Positions 1-10,328 of a stretch of 64,000 bases of DNA are shown here, piece by piece (position 1 is the first letter of the stretch; the number at the start of each line of letters is the position of its first letter). The DNA comes from Dichetophora obliterata (lineage: Eukaryota > Arthropoda > Insecta > Diptera > Sciomyzidae). The stretch is from positions 191,090,962-191,154,961 of the forward strand of contig OY986438.1 of assembly GCA_963920525.1 (NCBI GenBank), given 5' to 3'. The notes below the pieces were generated by a model. The model worked only from the letters and a program-made list of their open reading frames with translations. It was not told the origin of the DNA and made no database searches. The translations under genes and the position numbers were made by a program.

Positions 1-761
1 ACCGAAATTGAAAAATAAAGATCACTAATTCTACAAGCTTTAAATCAGCTTCATCTTTTTATTTTAAGCCTAAGTGCATTTTTATGCCGGCTGACTTTCA
101 AAAATAAAAATATTAAATATTTAGTGCCAGTGGCGTTATTAAGCGCCGGCAAAAACTTGAGGCAGGTCCCTATTATTTAAAACAAAAATTTTAAACAAAA
201 ACTTTACATGGCGATCCTGCCAACTCACGGCAATAATATACCGACGGCAGAACGACCAGTGCCGGAGTACGTATCTGAGGACAACACCATTAGTACACAC
301 AAAGAATTAAAGCAACAGAAAAATTTGATAGAACAACATGTCGAGGATTTGCTTTAAAGTTACAGGACGTGGTTGCAGCACATAGAGGAGGAGCGGTGCA
401 GAGAATTTAATCAAAAACTCGGAAACCTAGACTATGGAAAACATCGAGGAACTGGAGTTCCAACTAAAGAGCCACTACGAGGGCAACAGAGACTAAAGAA
501 AAATACTTCTCTCTCATAAATTGTTTAAACTTAAAACAACAAAAATGAGAATTTTTAATTTAACTTTATTGATTTGAATTATTATATTTATTATTATTAT
601 AAAGAAATTTTTCCCAATACATAAATGAAGAAAATAATAAAAATTAAAAGGCCGACGGCAAAACACTGAGGAACTAATAACACTTTCTGAAGTTTTTTTC
701 GATTTATTGTTCTGAATATTATTAATGTTAATTAGCAAATACTCATTGAATTAAATCCATA
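1..761. other. Non-coding A+T-rich leading segment
   Basis: I see no supportable gene here. Around positions 170-208 the sequence becomes an A-rich stretch ending in TTTACA, followed at about 209 by TGGCGATCCTGCC. This resembles an LTR end followed by a retrotransposon primer-binding site, but no second LTR is visible and the tRNA is not identified. The downstream 220-480 stretch has short open frames only. It could be the 5' end of a truncated LTR element; this is a guess. Confidence 0.25.
124..169 (+). repeat. Dispersed repeat R1, copy 1
   Basis: This segment shares the core CCAGTGGCG...TTAAGCGCCGGCAAA with two other places in the window (3281-3326, and 37033-37061 on the opposite strand). 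In one frame all three copies encode a similar short peptide, P-x-A-(L/F)-L-S-(A/V)-G-K. Copies 1 and 2 also share the following ACTTGAGGCAGGTCC. Conservation of the peptide suggests a coding remnant of a repeated element, not a random repeat. Confidence 0.5.
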
Positions 762-776
762 TTTTTTTTTTTTTTT
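762..776 (-). other. Poly(A)-like tract at the 3' end of the first virus-like gene
   Basis: Fifteen consecutive T on the plus strand (A on the minus strand) lie about 57 bases beyond the end of the minus-strand virus-like coding remnant at 833-2321. The position and orientation are those expected for the poly(A) tail of an mRNA copied into the genome by a LINE-type reverse transcriptase. I did not find a convincing flanking target-site duplication. Confidence 0.5.
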
Positions 777-832
777 ATTAAATGAATGAATGAATGTAAT
801 ATGAATATTATTGAAAAAACCTAGTAAAATGA

Positions 833-2321
833 CTAGTTGGACATAGGAGCTCTAATACTGACTAACCCTTGTGTGTTGTTAGCACGCTCAAAATCTTTGT
901 GCTTAGTGTCCATCTCCACCATTCGAGCAAGTTGCTCACGCTCCAGTTCCTGGAATCGATCAGCATTGGAGGCGCTTAAGAAATTTTCATCCAAATGCAT
1001 GAATGAGATATCTTCTAAACTCAACAACATTTCTCTGATGGGTGTAGCAAGGTATTCTTCCTTCACTGGTGTAGCAAGAGCTTCCAACATAGCCATTGAG
1101 ATGTTCTCCTCAGTCTTGAAACGAGCCAGTGAAGAAAGCTGTGTTCGAGCATACGCTGAATAGATGGCCAGGGCTGCCACATGCTTCCACTGTTCAGAGA
1201 TCAGTAGTGTCTCCTTAGGATTAAGAAGTTTGGCATAAGGGAGGAGTTGTGTGCCATATTTCAACTCTGCATGCTCATTAGCACTACGGAAAGCCATGAT
1301 TTCTTTTTGAATGATAGGAAAGAAATGTACCTTTGTTGGCCTTGTGTCGGTGATAAATGCATAAGCGAAGTTGAATGATGTTAGTTGGGACTCCTTTAGT
1401 ATACCCCTCAAGTATGCTGCCCACTGATCCTGAGAGAATATGACCCATGAGTACATCATGCGCCGATATTCAGGATAGAACGAAAGGTATCTATTCAAAT
1501 TTTTGAAATTCGAGATAGGATATCTCTCTGCGAATGCATCAAATGTAAAATCCTCGTACGACATGTGGTTCACAAATGCATTGAACCTATTGGTGAGATA
1601 AACCTTGAGCTAATTATCATTCGCAAAGGTTTTGGCGCTGCCTAATACAAGGAACATGGCTATTATCCGAGTCTCCTTATCAGTTGGTGCTCCATCTGCA
1701 GTATGGCTTGCGATTCCACCTAATATCCTTACCAAATTCTGGGCAAACTTTTGTTTTTGAAGAACTTCCATAGTTACTCCGGCAGCTAGGGCTTCTTCTG
1801 ATGTAGGGTTTGGCACCGAGATGCTATCAAGTCGAAGTTGCGTGTCTAGGTGATTCAGATAATCACTGTAGGACGCATAGAACCCTTCCTGTCTACAGAA
1901 AATCATGGAAAATTGATTTACATCAAATCTTCCATCTGTACCTAAGACAGAGAATTCAAGCTTCATAGAATACATTGTTTTTGATAATTTTTCTATGTCC
2001 TTATATCCGTAAATAACTTTTTCGGCAGCATCTGGTTCACAATTTGTCTGTAACCCTGTCTCGTAATGCGAGTGGAAGTTCATTTCTCTTTCCAATTGTT
2101 GATAACAACAATGCACTATGATGAGATAGTAAATTGGTTGTAACATTTCCAGTGGTCTTAGAATAGTATCTAAGTGATGTCGGGTTTGGAAATATGATAC
2201 TACAGTTCATGGAGTGTTCCTCCCACCCTTCTGTAGAGAACACCAGTGGAGCTTCTTGCATAGTGGTAAATTTAGCAATCATTTGCTCAGCAGTCCAGTT
2301 TGTAGTCATGATTGATGCCAT
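833..2321 (-). pseudogene. Broken virus-like gene EVE-1, possible nucleoprotein of a negative-strand RNA virus
   Basis: Three minus-strand open segments run head to tail: 2321-2037, 2146-1610 and 1573-833. The last two are in the same frame, separated by an in-frame stop near 1610. The first is joined to the second by a frameshift somewhere around 2095-2120. Together they would cover roughly 490 codons without introns, with composition much less A+T-rich than the flanks. The protein is largely helical-looking, with no signal peptide, membrane segment or transposase motif. The size, lack of introns, poly(A)-like tract at 762-776 and accumulation of breaks fit an endogenised viral mRNA. Nucleoprotein of a mononegavirus or chuvirus-like virus is my best guess, but I cannot assign the family from motifs. 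A diverged retrotransposon Gag is the main alternative. Confidence 0.45.
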
Positions 2322-3086
2322 CTTTTATTAGGTTTTTGACAATTTTATAGAAAATTCAATTCAATAGAATGATAAACCGATATAATTGATTTTTATCTAT
2401 ATTATTGAATTTTGTATACAAAACAGCAAACACGAAACTTTTTTTCTTTTTAATAACAACTTGTTGCACTTCTTTTCACGCATACACAAGCACTTGGAAA
2501 AATTTTAGCAAAACAAAATTTTTTTGCCAACAACAACAACAACATTTGTTTCTTTCTATATATATTTTTTTGTTGTTGCTCAATTCAAAATTCAATTAAA
2601 TGCATATATTTAGCTAATATATGCTATACGAAAATTACGCGCACGATAAATATTATTATAATATTAATATAATGCGTTCACTAAATTACCTTTGTGTATT
2701 CTTTGGCCGCGATCGATGATTTATAAAAACAATTTTTTTTCTTTCTCTTAAACACTACGCGAAAATATTTACGACCGCCATTATATTCTTCATTCGTTAA
2801 ACTGAAACGTCAGTTTTACTTTTTCTTTGTACTCTTATTCGCAATTAATCATTGCAGACACATGTTTAAATGTTGGCATGCATGATTTATTGGCACTATG
2901 AATCACAGGGTGATTCAAGTGAAATAAAAAATTAAAAATTTTAATGTTTTGATGTCATGACATAAATTTATGGACATAATTAAAGAAAACATAATATTTC
3001 TTGAAAAATTAAAGAAAAATTTAAGAAAAAGTAAAAATCGAATTTATAATGAAGAATATAAAAATGAAAAATTCCAAAAAATTTAA
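2322..3086. other. Gene-free A+T-rich interval
   Basis: I see no gene. The interval holds a short CAA microsatellite near 2531-2545, runs of T, and simple A+T-rich DNA. The plus-strand open frame at 2405-2599 is of low complexity and is not supported as a gene. Confidence 0.5.
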
Positions 3087-3317
3087 ATATTAAAAAACGA
3101 AACAATTAAATATGAGTCTTTTGAAAATTGTAAAGAATTTATATTAGAATTTAATAAAATTTATTATGAATTGAATGAAATCATAAAAAATTTAATAATA
3201 CGAAAAGAAGATGAAATAAATTTGGATTTATCCTCAGTTTGGGGTGAAGAAAGTAATTTGCCAAAAATGTCAAGCTTAGAGCCAATGGCGTTTTTAAGCG
3301 TCGGCAAAGAAACTTGA
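3087..3317 (+). pseudogene. Coding remnant ending in the R1 peptide
   Basis: One plus-strand frame stays open for about 76 codons from 3087 to the stop at 3315-3317, although the DNA is extremely A+T-rich. The peptide is acidic and helical-looking, rich in Glu, Lys, Ile and Asn, and ends with the short peptide conserved in repeat R1. A stop lies just upstream at 3084-3086, so it is a fragment. It may be the C-terminal part of a Gag-like or other repeated-element protein. No known domain is recognised. Confidence 0.3.
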
Positions 3318-3326
3318 GGCAGGTCC
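3281..3326 (+). repeat. Dispersed repeat R1, copy 2
   Basis: This is the second copy of the sequence also found at 124-169 and, inverted, at 37033-37061. Here the encoded peptide ends at a TGA (3315-3317). The nucleotides after the stop still match copy 1 (GAGGCAGGTCC), so homology extends beyond the coding part. Confidence 0.5.
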
Positions 3327-3399
3327 TTTTCTTTTAAAAACAAAAATTAATCAAAAAAATTACAACATACTTCATTCGACTTATTGATAAATCAGCGGT

Positions 3400-4426
3400 T
3401 AGTTACATAATTTTGCCTTCCGCCTCTTGCACCTTAAATTGGTTTTAAATTAATTTCATTATTAAATTCTTAATCTAGTTTTGTATTGTTTGCTTACAAT
3501 TAATTCTTATTTTAAAACATACTCATACATACTTATTTAATGCTGCCACCTTACGCCTGTAGGATGTTACTACTAAAATCTTTATTGAAGTTAAAAGTAA
3601 AACGATTTGTTTGGTACAAATATTTACAGATTTATTTACAATTTGAATCTAAATTTGACAACGTTTATCACTATTTAAATAAGCTTATTAATTGGCCGAA
3701 CGTTCCGGTTTCGCGTTCTTTATCAACTGCACTTTATTTTCTATGGTAGCATGGGCTATGGTCCATGGTTCATGGGCTATGGTCCATGCTACCACAACAT
3801 ATTGTACAAACGCTGCAGCATAAAAAACAGCGCTGCAGCGCACCACATAGCGATAACCACTATCCACGCTTTGTTCATAATGTTAATTATTCTCCAGCGT
3901 GAGAAACCTTAAATTTATAGCCCCTCGCTTCGTCACCAGCGCTAGTGACAAAGCGAGAGACGCTATGCAATGAAAATGCAGACGTCGCATTTTCGGCTAA
4001 CATTGGGTGCGCGCTTGCCTGGGTGTTGGTTAGCTAAGCCAACACACAGGCAGCTAGCGCTTGGAAACTTAAACCAATGCTTGTTGTTGTACAACAAACG
4101 CGACCTGCTCAACGCTATACTATTCGTCATAGCATAGCTCTGAGTCGGAGTGACGATCGCGAATCTCACGTATGTGTCGAACGGACGGAACGTCGGTGTG
4201 TCACCGAGCCATCATGGGTGGCTTCGAATAAACATATCAAGTGATCGTTCAGCCACTTGAAGAATTTGCTTAGCTTGGCACTTGTGTGACAAACTAAGTT
4301 GCTGTGAACAAAGAGTGGATGATTACTTGAGCTAACATAAACAGTGGTTTAATGTTGCGACCAAGCGTTGCCACCTGCTTGAAGAGCAAACTATAGGTGG
4401 GGGTTAGAACTGAAGGTTCCGCCACA
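3400..4426 (-). mobile_element. Diverged solo LTR related to the gypsy element at 20608-27004
   Basis: The right end, GAAGGTTCCGCCACA at about 4412-4426, is the same as the end of the LTRs of the complete gypsy element. Inside, the order of landmarks is also the same: a TGGTAGCAT/CCATGCTACCAC segment, a block of CGCTGCA repeats, a TTTATA-type box, and a CATCAGCGCTA-like motif next to a GC-rich stem. No gag or pol lies on either side, so it is probably a solo LTR. The left boundary is uncertain (roughly 3400), and I could not confirm a 4-bp target duplication. Confidence 0.55.
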
Positions 4427-5164
4427 CGCCGAACAAACATACGAACATGTATAACATGTGTAATGAGGTCATATTGCCCAACGATAAATTATTATTTAAA
4501 TTATTCTTGTTTTGCGTTATTCGCTTAGCCAAAATGTGTGTATGCTAATTACACCAATAAAATATTAAAATTAATTTACCTCTTGGTTCTGCTTTGTCAG
4601 CATTTGACGCTGGCCGCACAGAAGTAAATGTTGGCTTTATTTTATTGTCTTTAAATAAAATGAAAACTGATCGCCCAGTTGTTGTTGCGGTAGATCAGTG
4701 TTCATTTTATTGTCTTACTTTTATTTTACTTGACTTGGTTTGTTTACTTTACTGGCCTTGGCATTGAGTTTATATAAAAGTGCCGCAATGCAATGAATGT
4801 TGATCGCTCGCTTAGTTGTTGCGGTGGATCAACTTTCATTGCCAGCACTTGGCTACCAGTAAAAAGACAATATTTTGGGGAATGCCTCGTTGTGAACAAC
4901 AACACATTGAAGGCAAAGGGAGTTAGCATCAAAATAAAAAAGAAATAAAGCATTGTTGATTTTAATTTTAAGTTTCTTAAGTATTTAGTCAAACAGCTAA
5001 TTCAATTAACTTGTTTTAGCCCAAAACAGTAGGTGAAATGGTAACTTATTATGAATTACACAAAATTTTTTAGGAATTAAAAAAAAAATTTATAAAACAA
5101 TTCATATAAAATAAAAGAATAACGAATAATACAAAGAAACATACCTAGAGACTACCGCCTTTCA
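4427..5164. repeat. Imperfect direct repeats in non-coding DNA
   Basis: Two segments, about 4664-4715 and 4796-4846, share GATCGC...TTGTTG..GCGG.GATCA followed by a TTCATT block. They look like diverged tandem copies, perhaps part of another LTR. The rest is A+T-rich, and no gene is supported. Confidence 0.35.
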
Positions 5165-5356
5165 GTTATTTTTGCGTCTTCGAAAAAAATCCGCATTTTA
5201 TTTTTAAAAAAAATCGCCTTCACGATGAAATAATTTAATTAAAAGTTTCTTCTTTTTTTATTTTTAATTTTTCTATATATTTTTTAACGAATTAATTTTA
5301 TATTTATCAAAAAGTAATGTTTTCTTAAATATTACTTAGCTAGCGCTACAACCGTA

Positions 5357-6996
5357 CAGTGGTTGTCAGCTTATTTGATGCAAGTGAAAAAAAAGTTAAT
5401 ACTTGAATTATCTGCTAAACTAAATGAGATATTTACAAAAGTTAAAAGCAATTTTTTTTTTCAGAATATGTGTTTTTAATTATGTAATTAAAATTTAAAT
5501 TAATTGTATAATTATAAGGAAAACAAAAAAGAAAACAAAATAGTAGTATTTTCAAATTGAGCAGCTTGTTTGATGCAGTATAAAAAACATTTAAAAGATA
5601 ACAAAATAGCTAATTATTTGTAAGATTTTAATATTTGGTGTGGTAACCCTTTTGAGCCACAACATCCGACAATCTTTTTGGCATCGATTCAACAAGTTTT
5701 AGTGTGGTTTCTGTCGTTATTTTGTTCCTTAAAGCTTTCTTGAGACCTTTTTACTAGAAATGTTGTGTTTTCTAATGTTGGTTTCCAACAGTGCCCATAA
5801 ATTTTCGATGACATTCAAGTCGGGTGACTGCGCCGGTGGTTCTATCACATGCGGGCAGTTCCATATGAGCCAGGTCTGAACCACACCAGACTTGTGCTTG
5901 GGGTCATTGTCCTGATAAAACCGGAAGTTGCGCCTTAGGTTCAGTTTTTCTGCAATTTGCAGCAAATTTTCTTTCAGGACATTAAGGTACATAGTTTTGT
6001 CCATATTTCCTTCTATAAACACCAAATTTCCTACACCAGTTGCTGCCATGCAAGCCCATACCATGACACCTCCACCACCGTGTTTTACTGTTGCACGCAA
6101 ATTCTTAAGCTGAAGCTGTGTATTGGTCTTTCGCCACACGTAGGACCTTCCATCCGAACCAAATATATTAAATTTGGATTCATCTGAAAAAATTACGGTT
6201 TTCCAGAAGTCCAAGTCCTTTGAGATATGGTTTTGTGCGAAGTTTAGCCGGCTTATCTGATTTTTTTTATTTATGAAGGGCTTTTGAAGTGGAACTCGAC
6301 CATAAAAATCATGGGAACGCAAGAGACGTCGAATTGTTGACGCACTACACGTCTTGCCAAGAGAATTCTGTACCTCATTTGACAATTGTTGAGCTGATAA
6401 CCTGGACTTTTCTGATAATCCATCGTTCATCACACGGTGTAAAAATTTTATTTGGCGCTTTTCTGCCCTTGTTTTGTACCCTATTCTCTCGCAAAAATCT
6501 TTCAATTATATGCTGGACTGTTGATGCTGCCAAATTAACCATTTCAGCTATTTTACGTTGTGATTGGCCATTTTTGAAGTGATGAATGACCAATTCTCGT
6601 TGTTCAATACTTGTGCGCCGTCCCATTTTTAAATTATTTCGACACTACCGCTTAACTTGCCTGATCAGACTAAAAACTATGCAGTATCTACTACAATGAA
6701 CCTGCACAAGAGACATAAAAAAAATATGCGAACGAACTCTTAAAATAACGGGAGATATCCTGTTAGAAGTTGGCTGCATCAAATAAGCTGCTCAATTTTT
6801 TATCTCACTTATTTTTGTTTTTGTTCTTTTTTTGTAGAATGACAAAGAATATGAAATGAGTGGAAGGCCTAGTGCAAAGTAAACATATTGTTCTATAAAA
6901 TACAGTTTTTTTTATTTCGTTATCTCATTTAGTTTTAAGTTATCAGACTTTTATTATTGTTTTCATTACTTGCATCAAATAAGCTGACAACCACTG
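5357..6996 (-). mobile_element. Tc1-like transposon A (IR/DR type)
   Basis: Inverted ends CAGTGGTTGTCAGCTTATTT and its complement at 6977-6996 are flanked by the TA target duplication (5355-5356 and 6997-6998). A second, internal copy of the end sequence occurs about 200 bp inwards on each side (near 5562 and 6780). This gives the long inverted-repeat/direct-repeat architecture seen in several fly Tc1 elements. The element interrupts repeat R2. Its transposase is broken (see 5628-6626). Confidence 0.9.
5628..6626 (-). pseudogene. Frameshifted Tc1-like transposase (element A)
   Basis: The minus strand encodes an N-terminal helix-turn-helix part (6626-6375), then the catalytic domain (6505-5729), then the last about 35 residues in yet another frame down to the stop at 5628-5630. 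The catalytic triad is visible: the first Asp in FSDESKF, the second in YQDNDPKH, and Glu in SPDLNVIENLW, spaced as DD34E. The C-terminal GYHTKY signature is present only after the second frameshift, near 5740. Two frameshifts make the gene inactive as it stands. The family normally has about 340 residues, and the summed fragments reach that. Confidence 0.9.
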
Positions 6997-7359
6997 TATA
7001 TCGGTCTTGGCCTCATCTAAGAATTTGCCCCACCCATTTCTGTCTCTCGCTTGTTATCGCCACTTGGAAATTCCAAGCTTCGTCAGGTTGTCCTCTACTT
7101 GTCCTCTACTTCTACTTGGTACCGAATCGAATATTTTCTACGCGGAGCATCGTCTTTCATGCGCTTTTTTCTTAAATATTGTTAACGATTGAAACCATTG
7201 GACAACAACAAGGAAAAAAACCACGACGTACTCATACACTAAAATATTAAAAAGCCACTCAAATTTAACTCAATAACAAGAAAGTAGTTAAAAAAATGTG
7301 GATATATTTATTCAGTTATTTATTTCATGCTTAAATACAGTTCTGATTACAGTAAGATA

Positions 7360-8610
7360 CGAGGTGTGTTCAAAAAGTACTCGGAATTTTCGTTTTTTCA
7401 AAAAAATATTTATTTATTCGTCTACATCAATGTGGTCCCCTTCAAAGTATTCCCCCCCCCCCCACACAGATATAATACAGATATAATACGACCTTTGTTT
7501 CTTCAATCGAGGAAAAACGCCGTCCTTTCATGGGTCTCTTCATTTTTGGGAACAGGAAAAAGTCACACGGAGCGATATCTGGTGAATATGGAGATTGGGG
7601 CATGTCTACGGTATTGTTTTTGGCCAAAAAATTACGAACAAGCAACGACGAGTGAGCAGGTGCGTTATCGTGGTGCAAAAGCCATGAATTGTTTTTCCAT
7701 AAATCGAAGCGTTTTTTTCGGATTGCTTCACGCAAACGTCGCATAACTTCAAGGTAATACTCCTTATTACCCGTACGACCTTGTGGTAAGAACTCTTGAT
7801 GCACTATGCCATTATAATCGAAGAAAACAATAAGTAAAACCTTGACATTTGCTCGAACCTGACGTGCTTTTTCGCTCTTGGTGACGTTGGATGCTTCCAG
7901 GTGGACGATTGTGCTTTGGTTTCGACATCATAACCGTACACCCATGTTTCATCACCAGTTATGACCCTTTCAAGCCAACTTGGATCGTCTTTGACGTCAT
8001 TTAACAGCTCCTGAGCGATGTTCATGCGATTGTTTTTTTGGTCAAAATTCAGCAGTTTTGGAATAAATTTTGCTGCCACTCGTTTCTTGCCCAAAACATT
8101 TGAAAAATTGTTATGACATGAGCCATTTGATATGCCAACTTCATCAGCAACTTCTCTAATTGTGATTCGGCGATCATTCATAACCATTTTTTTCATTTTT
8201 TCACATTTTCATCGATTATTGACGTGCTGGGTCGACCGGAGCGTTCGTCATCTTCAACGTCTTCGCGGCCATCTTGGAAACGCTTATACCATTCGTTAAC
8301 ACTTGTTTTTTTCATAGCAGACTCACCATAGGCTTTTTGTAACATTTCACACACTTTGTTACACTTAATTTAATTTTTTACGCAAAATTTAACACAAATC
8401 TTTGACTCTTCAATTCTTCCATTGTTTAAACAAGCAAAAATCGCCGAGCTCGTAAAAAAACGTCGAACCTTAGCGACTACCACAGACAAAGTAAACAGTG
8501 AATATAGCGGAAAATTTCATCATACTTTACAATAAAAAAAAAATTTTGACAATCGGACTCTCCAGACCCGCAAAATTTAAAAATTCCGGGTACTTTTTGA
8601 ACACACCTTA
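7360..8610 (-). mobile_element. Mariner element (DD34D)
   Basis: The element lies between TA dinucleotides (7358-7359 and 8611-8612). Its inverted ends share AGGTGTGTTCAAAAAGTA with the complement at the right end, and the outermost three bases differ. The length of about 1.25 kb is typical for mariner. It inserted into the tail of repeat R2 copy 1. Confidence 0.9.
7442..8340 (-). pseudogene. Broken mariner transposase
   Basis: Minus-strand fragments cover the family from the N-terminal helix-turn-helix (WYKRF.DGRE.VEDDERSGRPST near 8200-8310) through the catalytic domain. The three aspartates are visible in ITGDETWVYGYD, LLHHDNAPAH and YSPDIAPCDFFLF, the DD34D arrangement of true mariners. 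A stop after the N-terminal part (near 8196) and a frameshift near 7804 break the frame. The C-terminus runs into a long C tract at 7451-7462. It is an inactive copy. Confidence 0.9.
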
Positions 8611-8630
8611 TAACTATAACAGGTTTGTTT

Positions 8631-8930
8631 AGCAGTTTCAGTACTTTGTACCTTATTTTCTTTAAATTTGTAGGTAAAAACTACAAAAAGTGTCAAAAAG
8701 ACAGAAAAAATTATAAAACAACATTCTACACAGTACCAAAGCGCTAAGCCAAGGGGCTAAAGAACAAAAAAGTTTTTTTAGCAAAGCGTTTCAATACTTT
8801 ATACCTTATTTACTTTAAAATTGTAGGTAAAAAACTACAAAAAATCTCAAAAAGACAAAAAATTATAAAATAATATTGCACACAGTACCAAAGCACTAAG
8901 CCAAGGTGCTAAAGACGGGGTAAATCTAAT
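8631..8930 (+). repeat. Tandem duplication, period about 153 bp
   Basis: Two adjacent units (from 8631 and from about 8784) share TTTCA.TACTTT.TACCTTATTT, TGTAGGTAAAAA.CTACAAAAA and CACAGTACCAAAGC.CTAAG in the same order, with small differences. No coding frame runs through them. Confidence 0.75.
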
Positions 8931-9094
8931 TAGCCACTAAGTAACGATCACGTTCGTATGTTTGATTTTAACTTCAATGGCAGAAAAAATAAATTATCTT
9001 CAATTTTAAGTTTACAATTATTTTAAATTGTCCTCTACCCCAAAATCTTAATACAATTTAAAAAAATATTTTTCTTAAAATGCTTTACTTAAAT

Positions 9095-9790
9095 CGCTCT
9101 CACGATGAAATACTTTAATTAAAAGTTTCTTCTTTTTTTATTTTTTATTTTAATATATTTTTTTTAACGAATTAATTTTATATTTATCAAAAAGTAATGT
9201 TTTCTTAAATATTACTTAGCTAACGCTACAACCGTATGTCGGTCTTGGCCTCATCTAAGAATTTGCGCTTCCCATTTCTATCTCTCGCTTATATTTTATT
9301 TTATTACTTAGCTAACGCTACAACCGTAAGTCGGTCTTGGCCTCATCTAAGAATTTGCGCTACCCATTTCTATCTCTCGCGAATATTTTATTTTATTACT
9401 TAGCTAACGCTTCAACCGTATGTCGGTCTTGGCCTCATCTAAGAATTTGCGCTACCCATTTCTATCTCTCGCTTATATTTTATTTTATTACTTAGCTAAC
9501 GCTACAACCGTATGTCGGTCTTGGCCTCATCTAAGAATTTGCGCTAACCATTTCTATCTCTCGCGAATATTTTATTCGCGGAGCATCGTTTTTTCTGAAA
9601 TATTGTTAACGATTAAAACCATTGGACAACAACAAGGAAAAAAACCACGACGTACTCATTCACTCCGCGAAAATATTAAGCCACTCAAATTAACTCAATA
9701 ACAAGAAAGTAGTTAAAAAAAATCTGGATATATTTATTCAGTTATTTATTTTATTCTTAAATACAGTTCTGATTGCACTAAGTATACAAA
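9095..9790. repeat. Dispersed repeat R2, copy 2
   Basis: This copy matches copy 1 (5165-5356 plus 6997-7357) on both sides of the tandem array at 9211-9578, down to a shared TTCAGTTATTTATTT...AAATACAGTTCTGATT tail. It lacks the Tc1 and mariner insertions and so acts as an empty-site control for both. Confidence 0.65.
9211..9578. repeat. Four tandem 92-bp units
   Basis: The word ATTACTTAGCTAACGCT starts at 9211, 9303, 9395 and 9487, exactly 92 bp apart. Each unit contains GGTCTTGGCCTCATCTAAG and ends with TATCTCTCGC. Units differ at single positions. Copy 1 of the parent repeat has one unit only, so the expansion is local. Confidence 0.9.
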
Positions 9791-10328
9791 CAAATAAAAT
9801 AGTATTCAGTTTTAAAAAAAATTAATTCATACGAAATAAGTATAAAGCCACTTCAAGCAATAGTAATTTGTAAATACTACACAATTTTTTTTTTGTTTAA
9901 TTAGTAAGAAGTATTTCCTCCATTGCTGTTAATCACCTTGTGGCGGAACCGTCAGACGGGAGTGACCATATACGAGGCTAGCTACATGGGCTACGCCGGA
10001 ACTGTAAAACCCTGGGCTACGTCTCGTATGATAGCCACGTCGTCCACCAAAGTGAATCTTGTCGGCTGCTGCACTTCCCAGTGCTCTCCTTCAACCTCGA
10101 TTTCTCCGGTCATAGCATCGGGGACCATGAATACCAGGCGAGCGATATGCCTACCCGTTACGACTGAGCACGCGTTGCGCAGAAATACCTCCTTCTTCTC
10201 GCCCCCCAACACGACGTTGGTGTATGTGTCGGTTACCCTCACAACCGGGTACTGCAGCTTACTTACTGTCCAAAGCGCCAGAGCCAGATCTCTATCGCCC
10301 GTATTCTCTCCGACGCTCACCACGGCTA

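Larger units (their letters stand above)
5165..7357. repeat. Dispersed repeat R2, copy 1, interrupted by Tc1-A
   Basis: The sequence 5165-5356 continues after the Tc1 element at 6997-7357, and together they match 9095-9780. Shared landmarks are AATCGCCTTCACGATGAAAT, CTTAGCTA.CGCTACAACCG, GGTCTTGGCCTCATCTAAG and a run ending CAGTTCTGATTACA. A short third copy is at 16756-16874. No coding capacity is evident, and the nature of the repeat is unknown. Confidence 0.6.

Noticed and set aside
837..1163. Plus-strand open frame opposite EVE-1
   Set aside because: It is the antisense shadow of the better supported minus-strand frame, and its composition is Ser/Arg-rich as expected of a shadow.
9211..9578. 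CRISPR-like array
   Set aside because: Units are full-length 92-bp tandem copies without unique spacers, and the context is eukaryotic.
9938..9950. TGTGGCGGAACC at the far side of EVE-2, equal to the first 12 bases of the gypsy LTR
   Set aside because: The match ends after 12 bases, lies in the opposite orientation to the expected LTR, and falls within coding-like EVE-2 sequence. Chance is likely.
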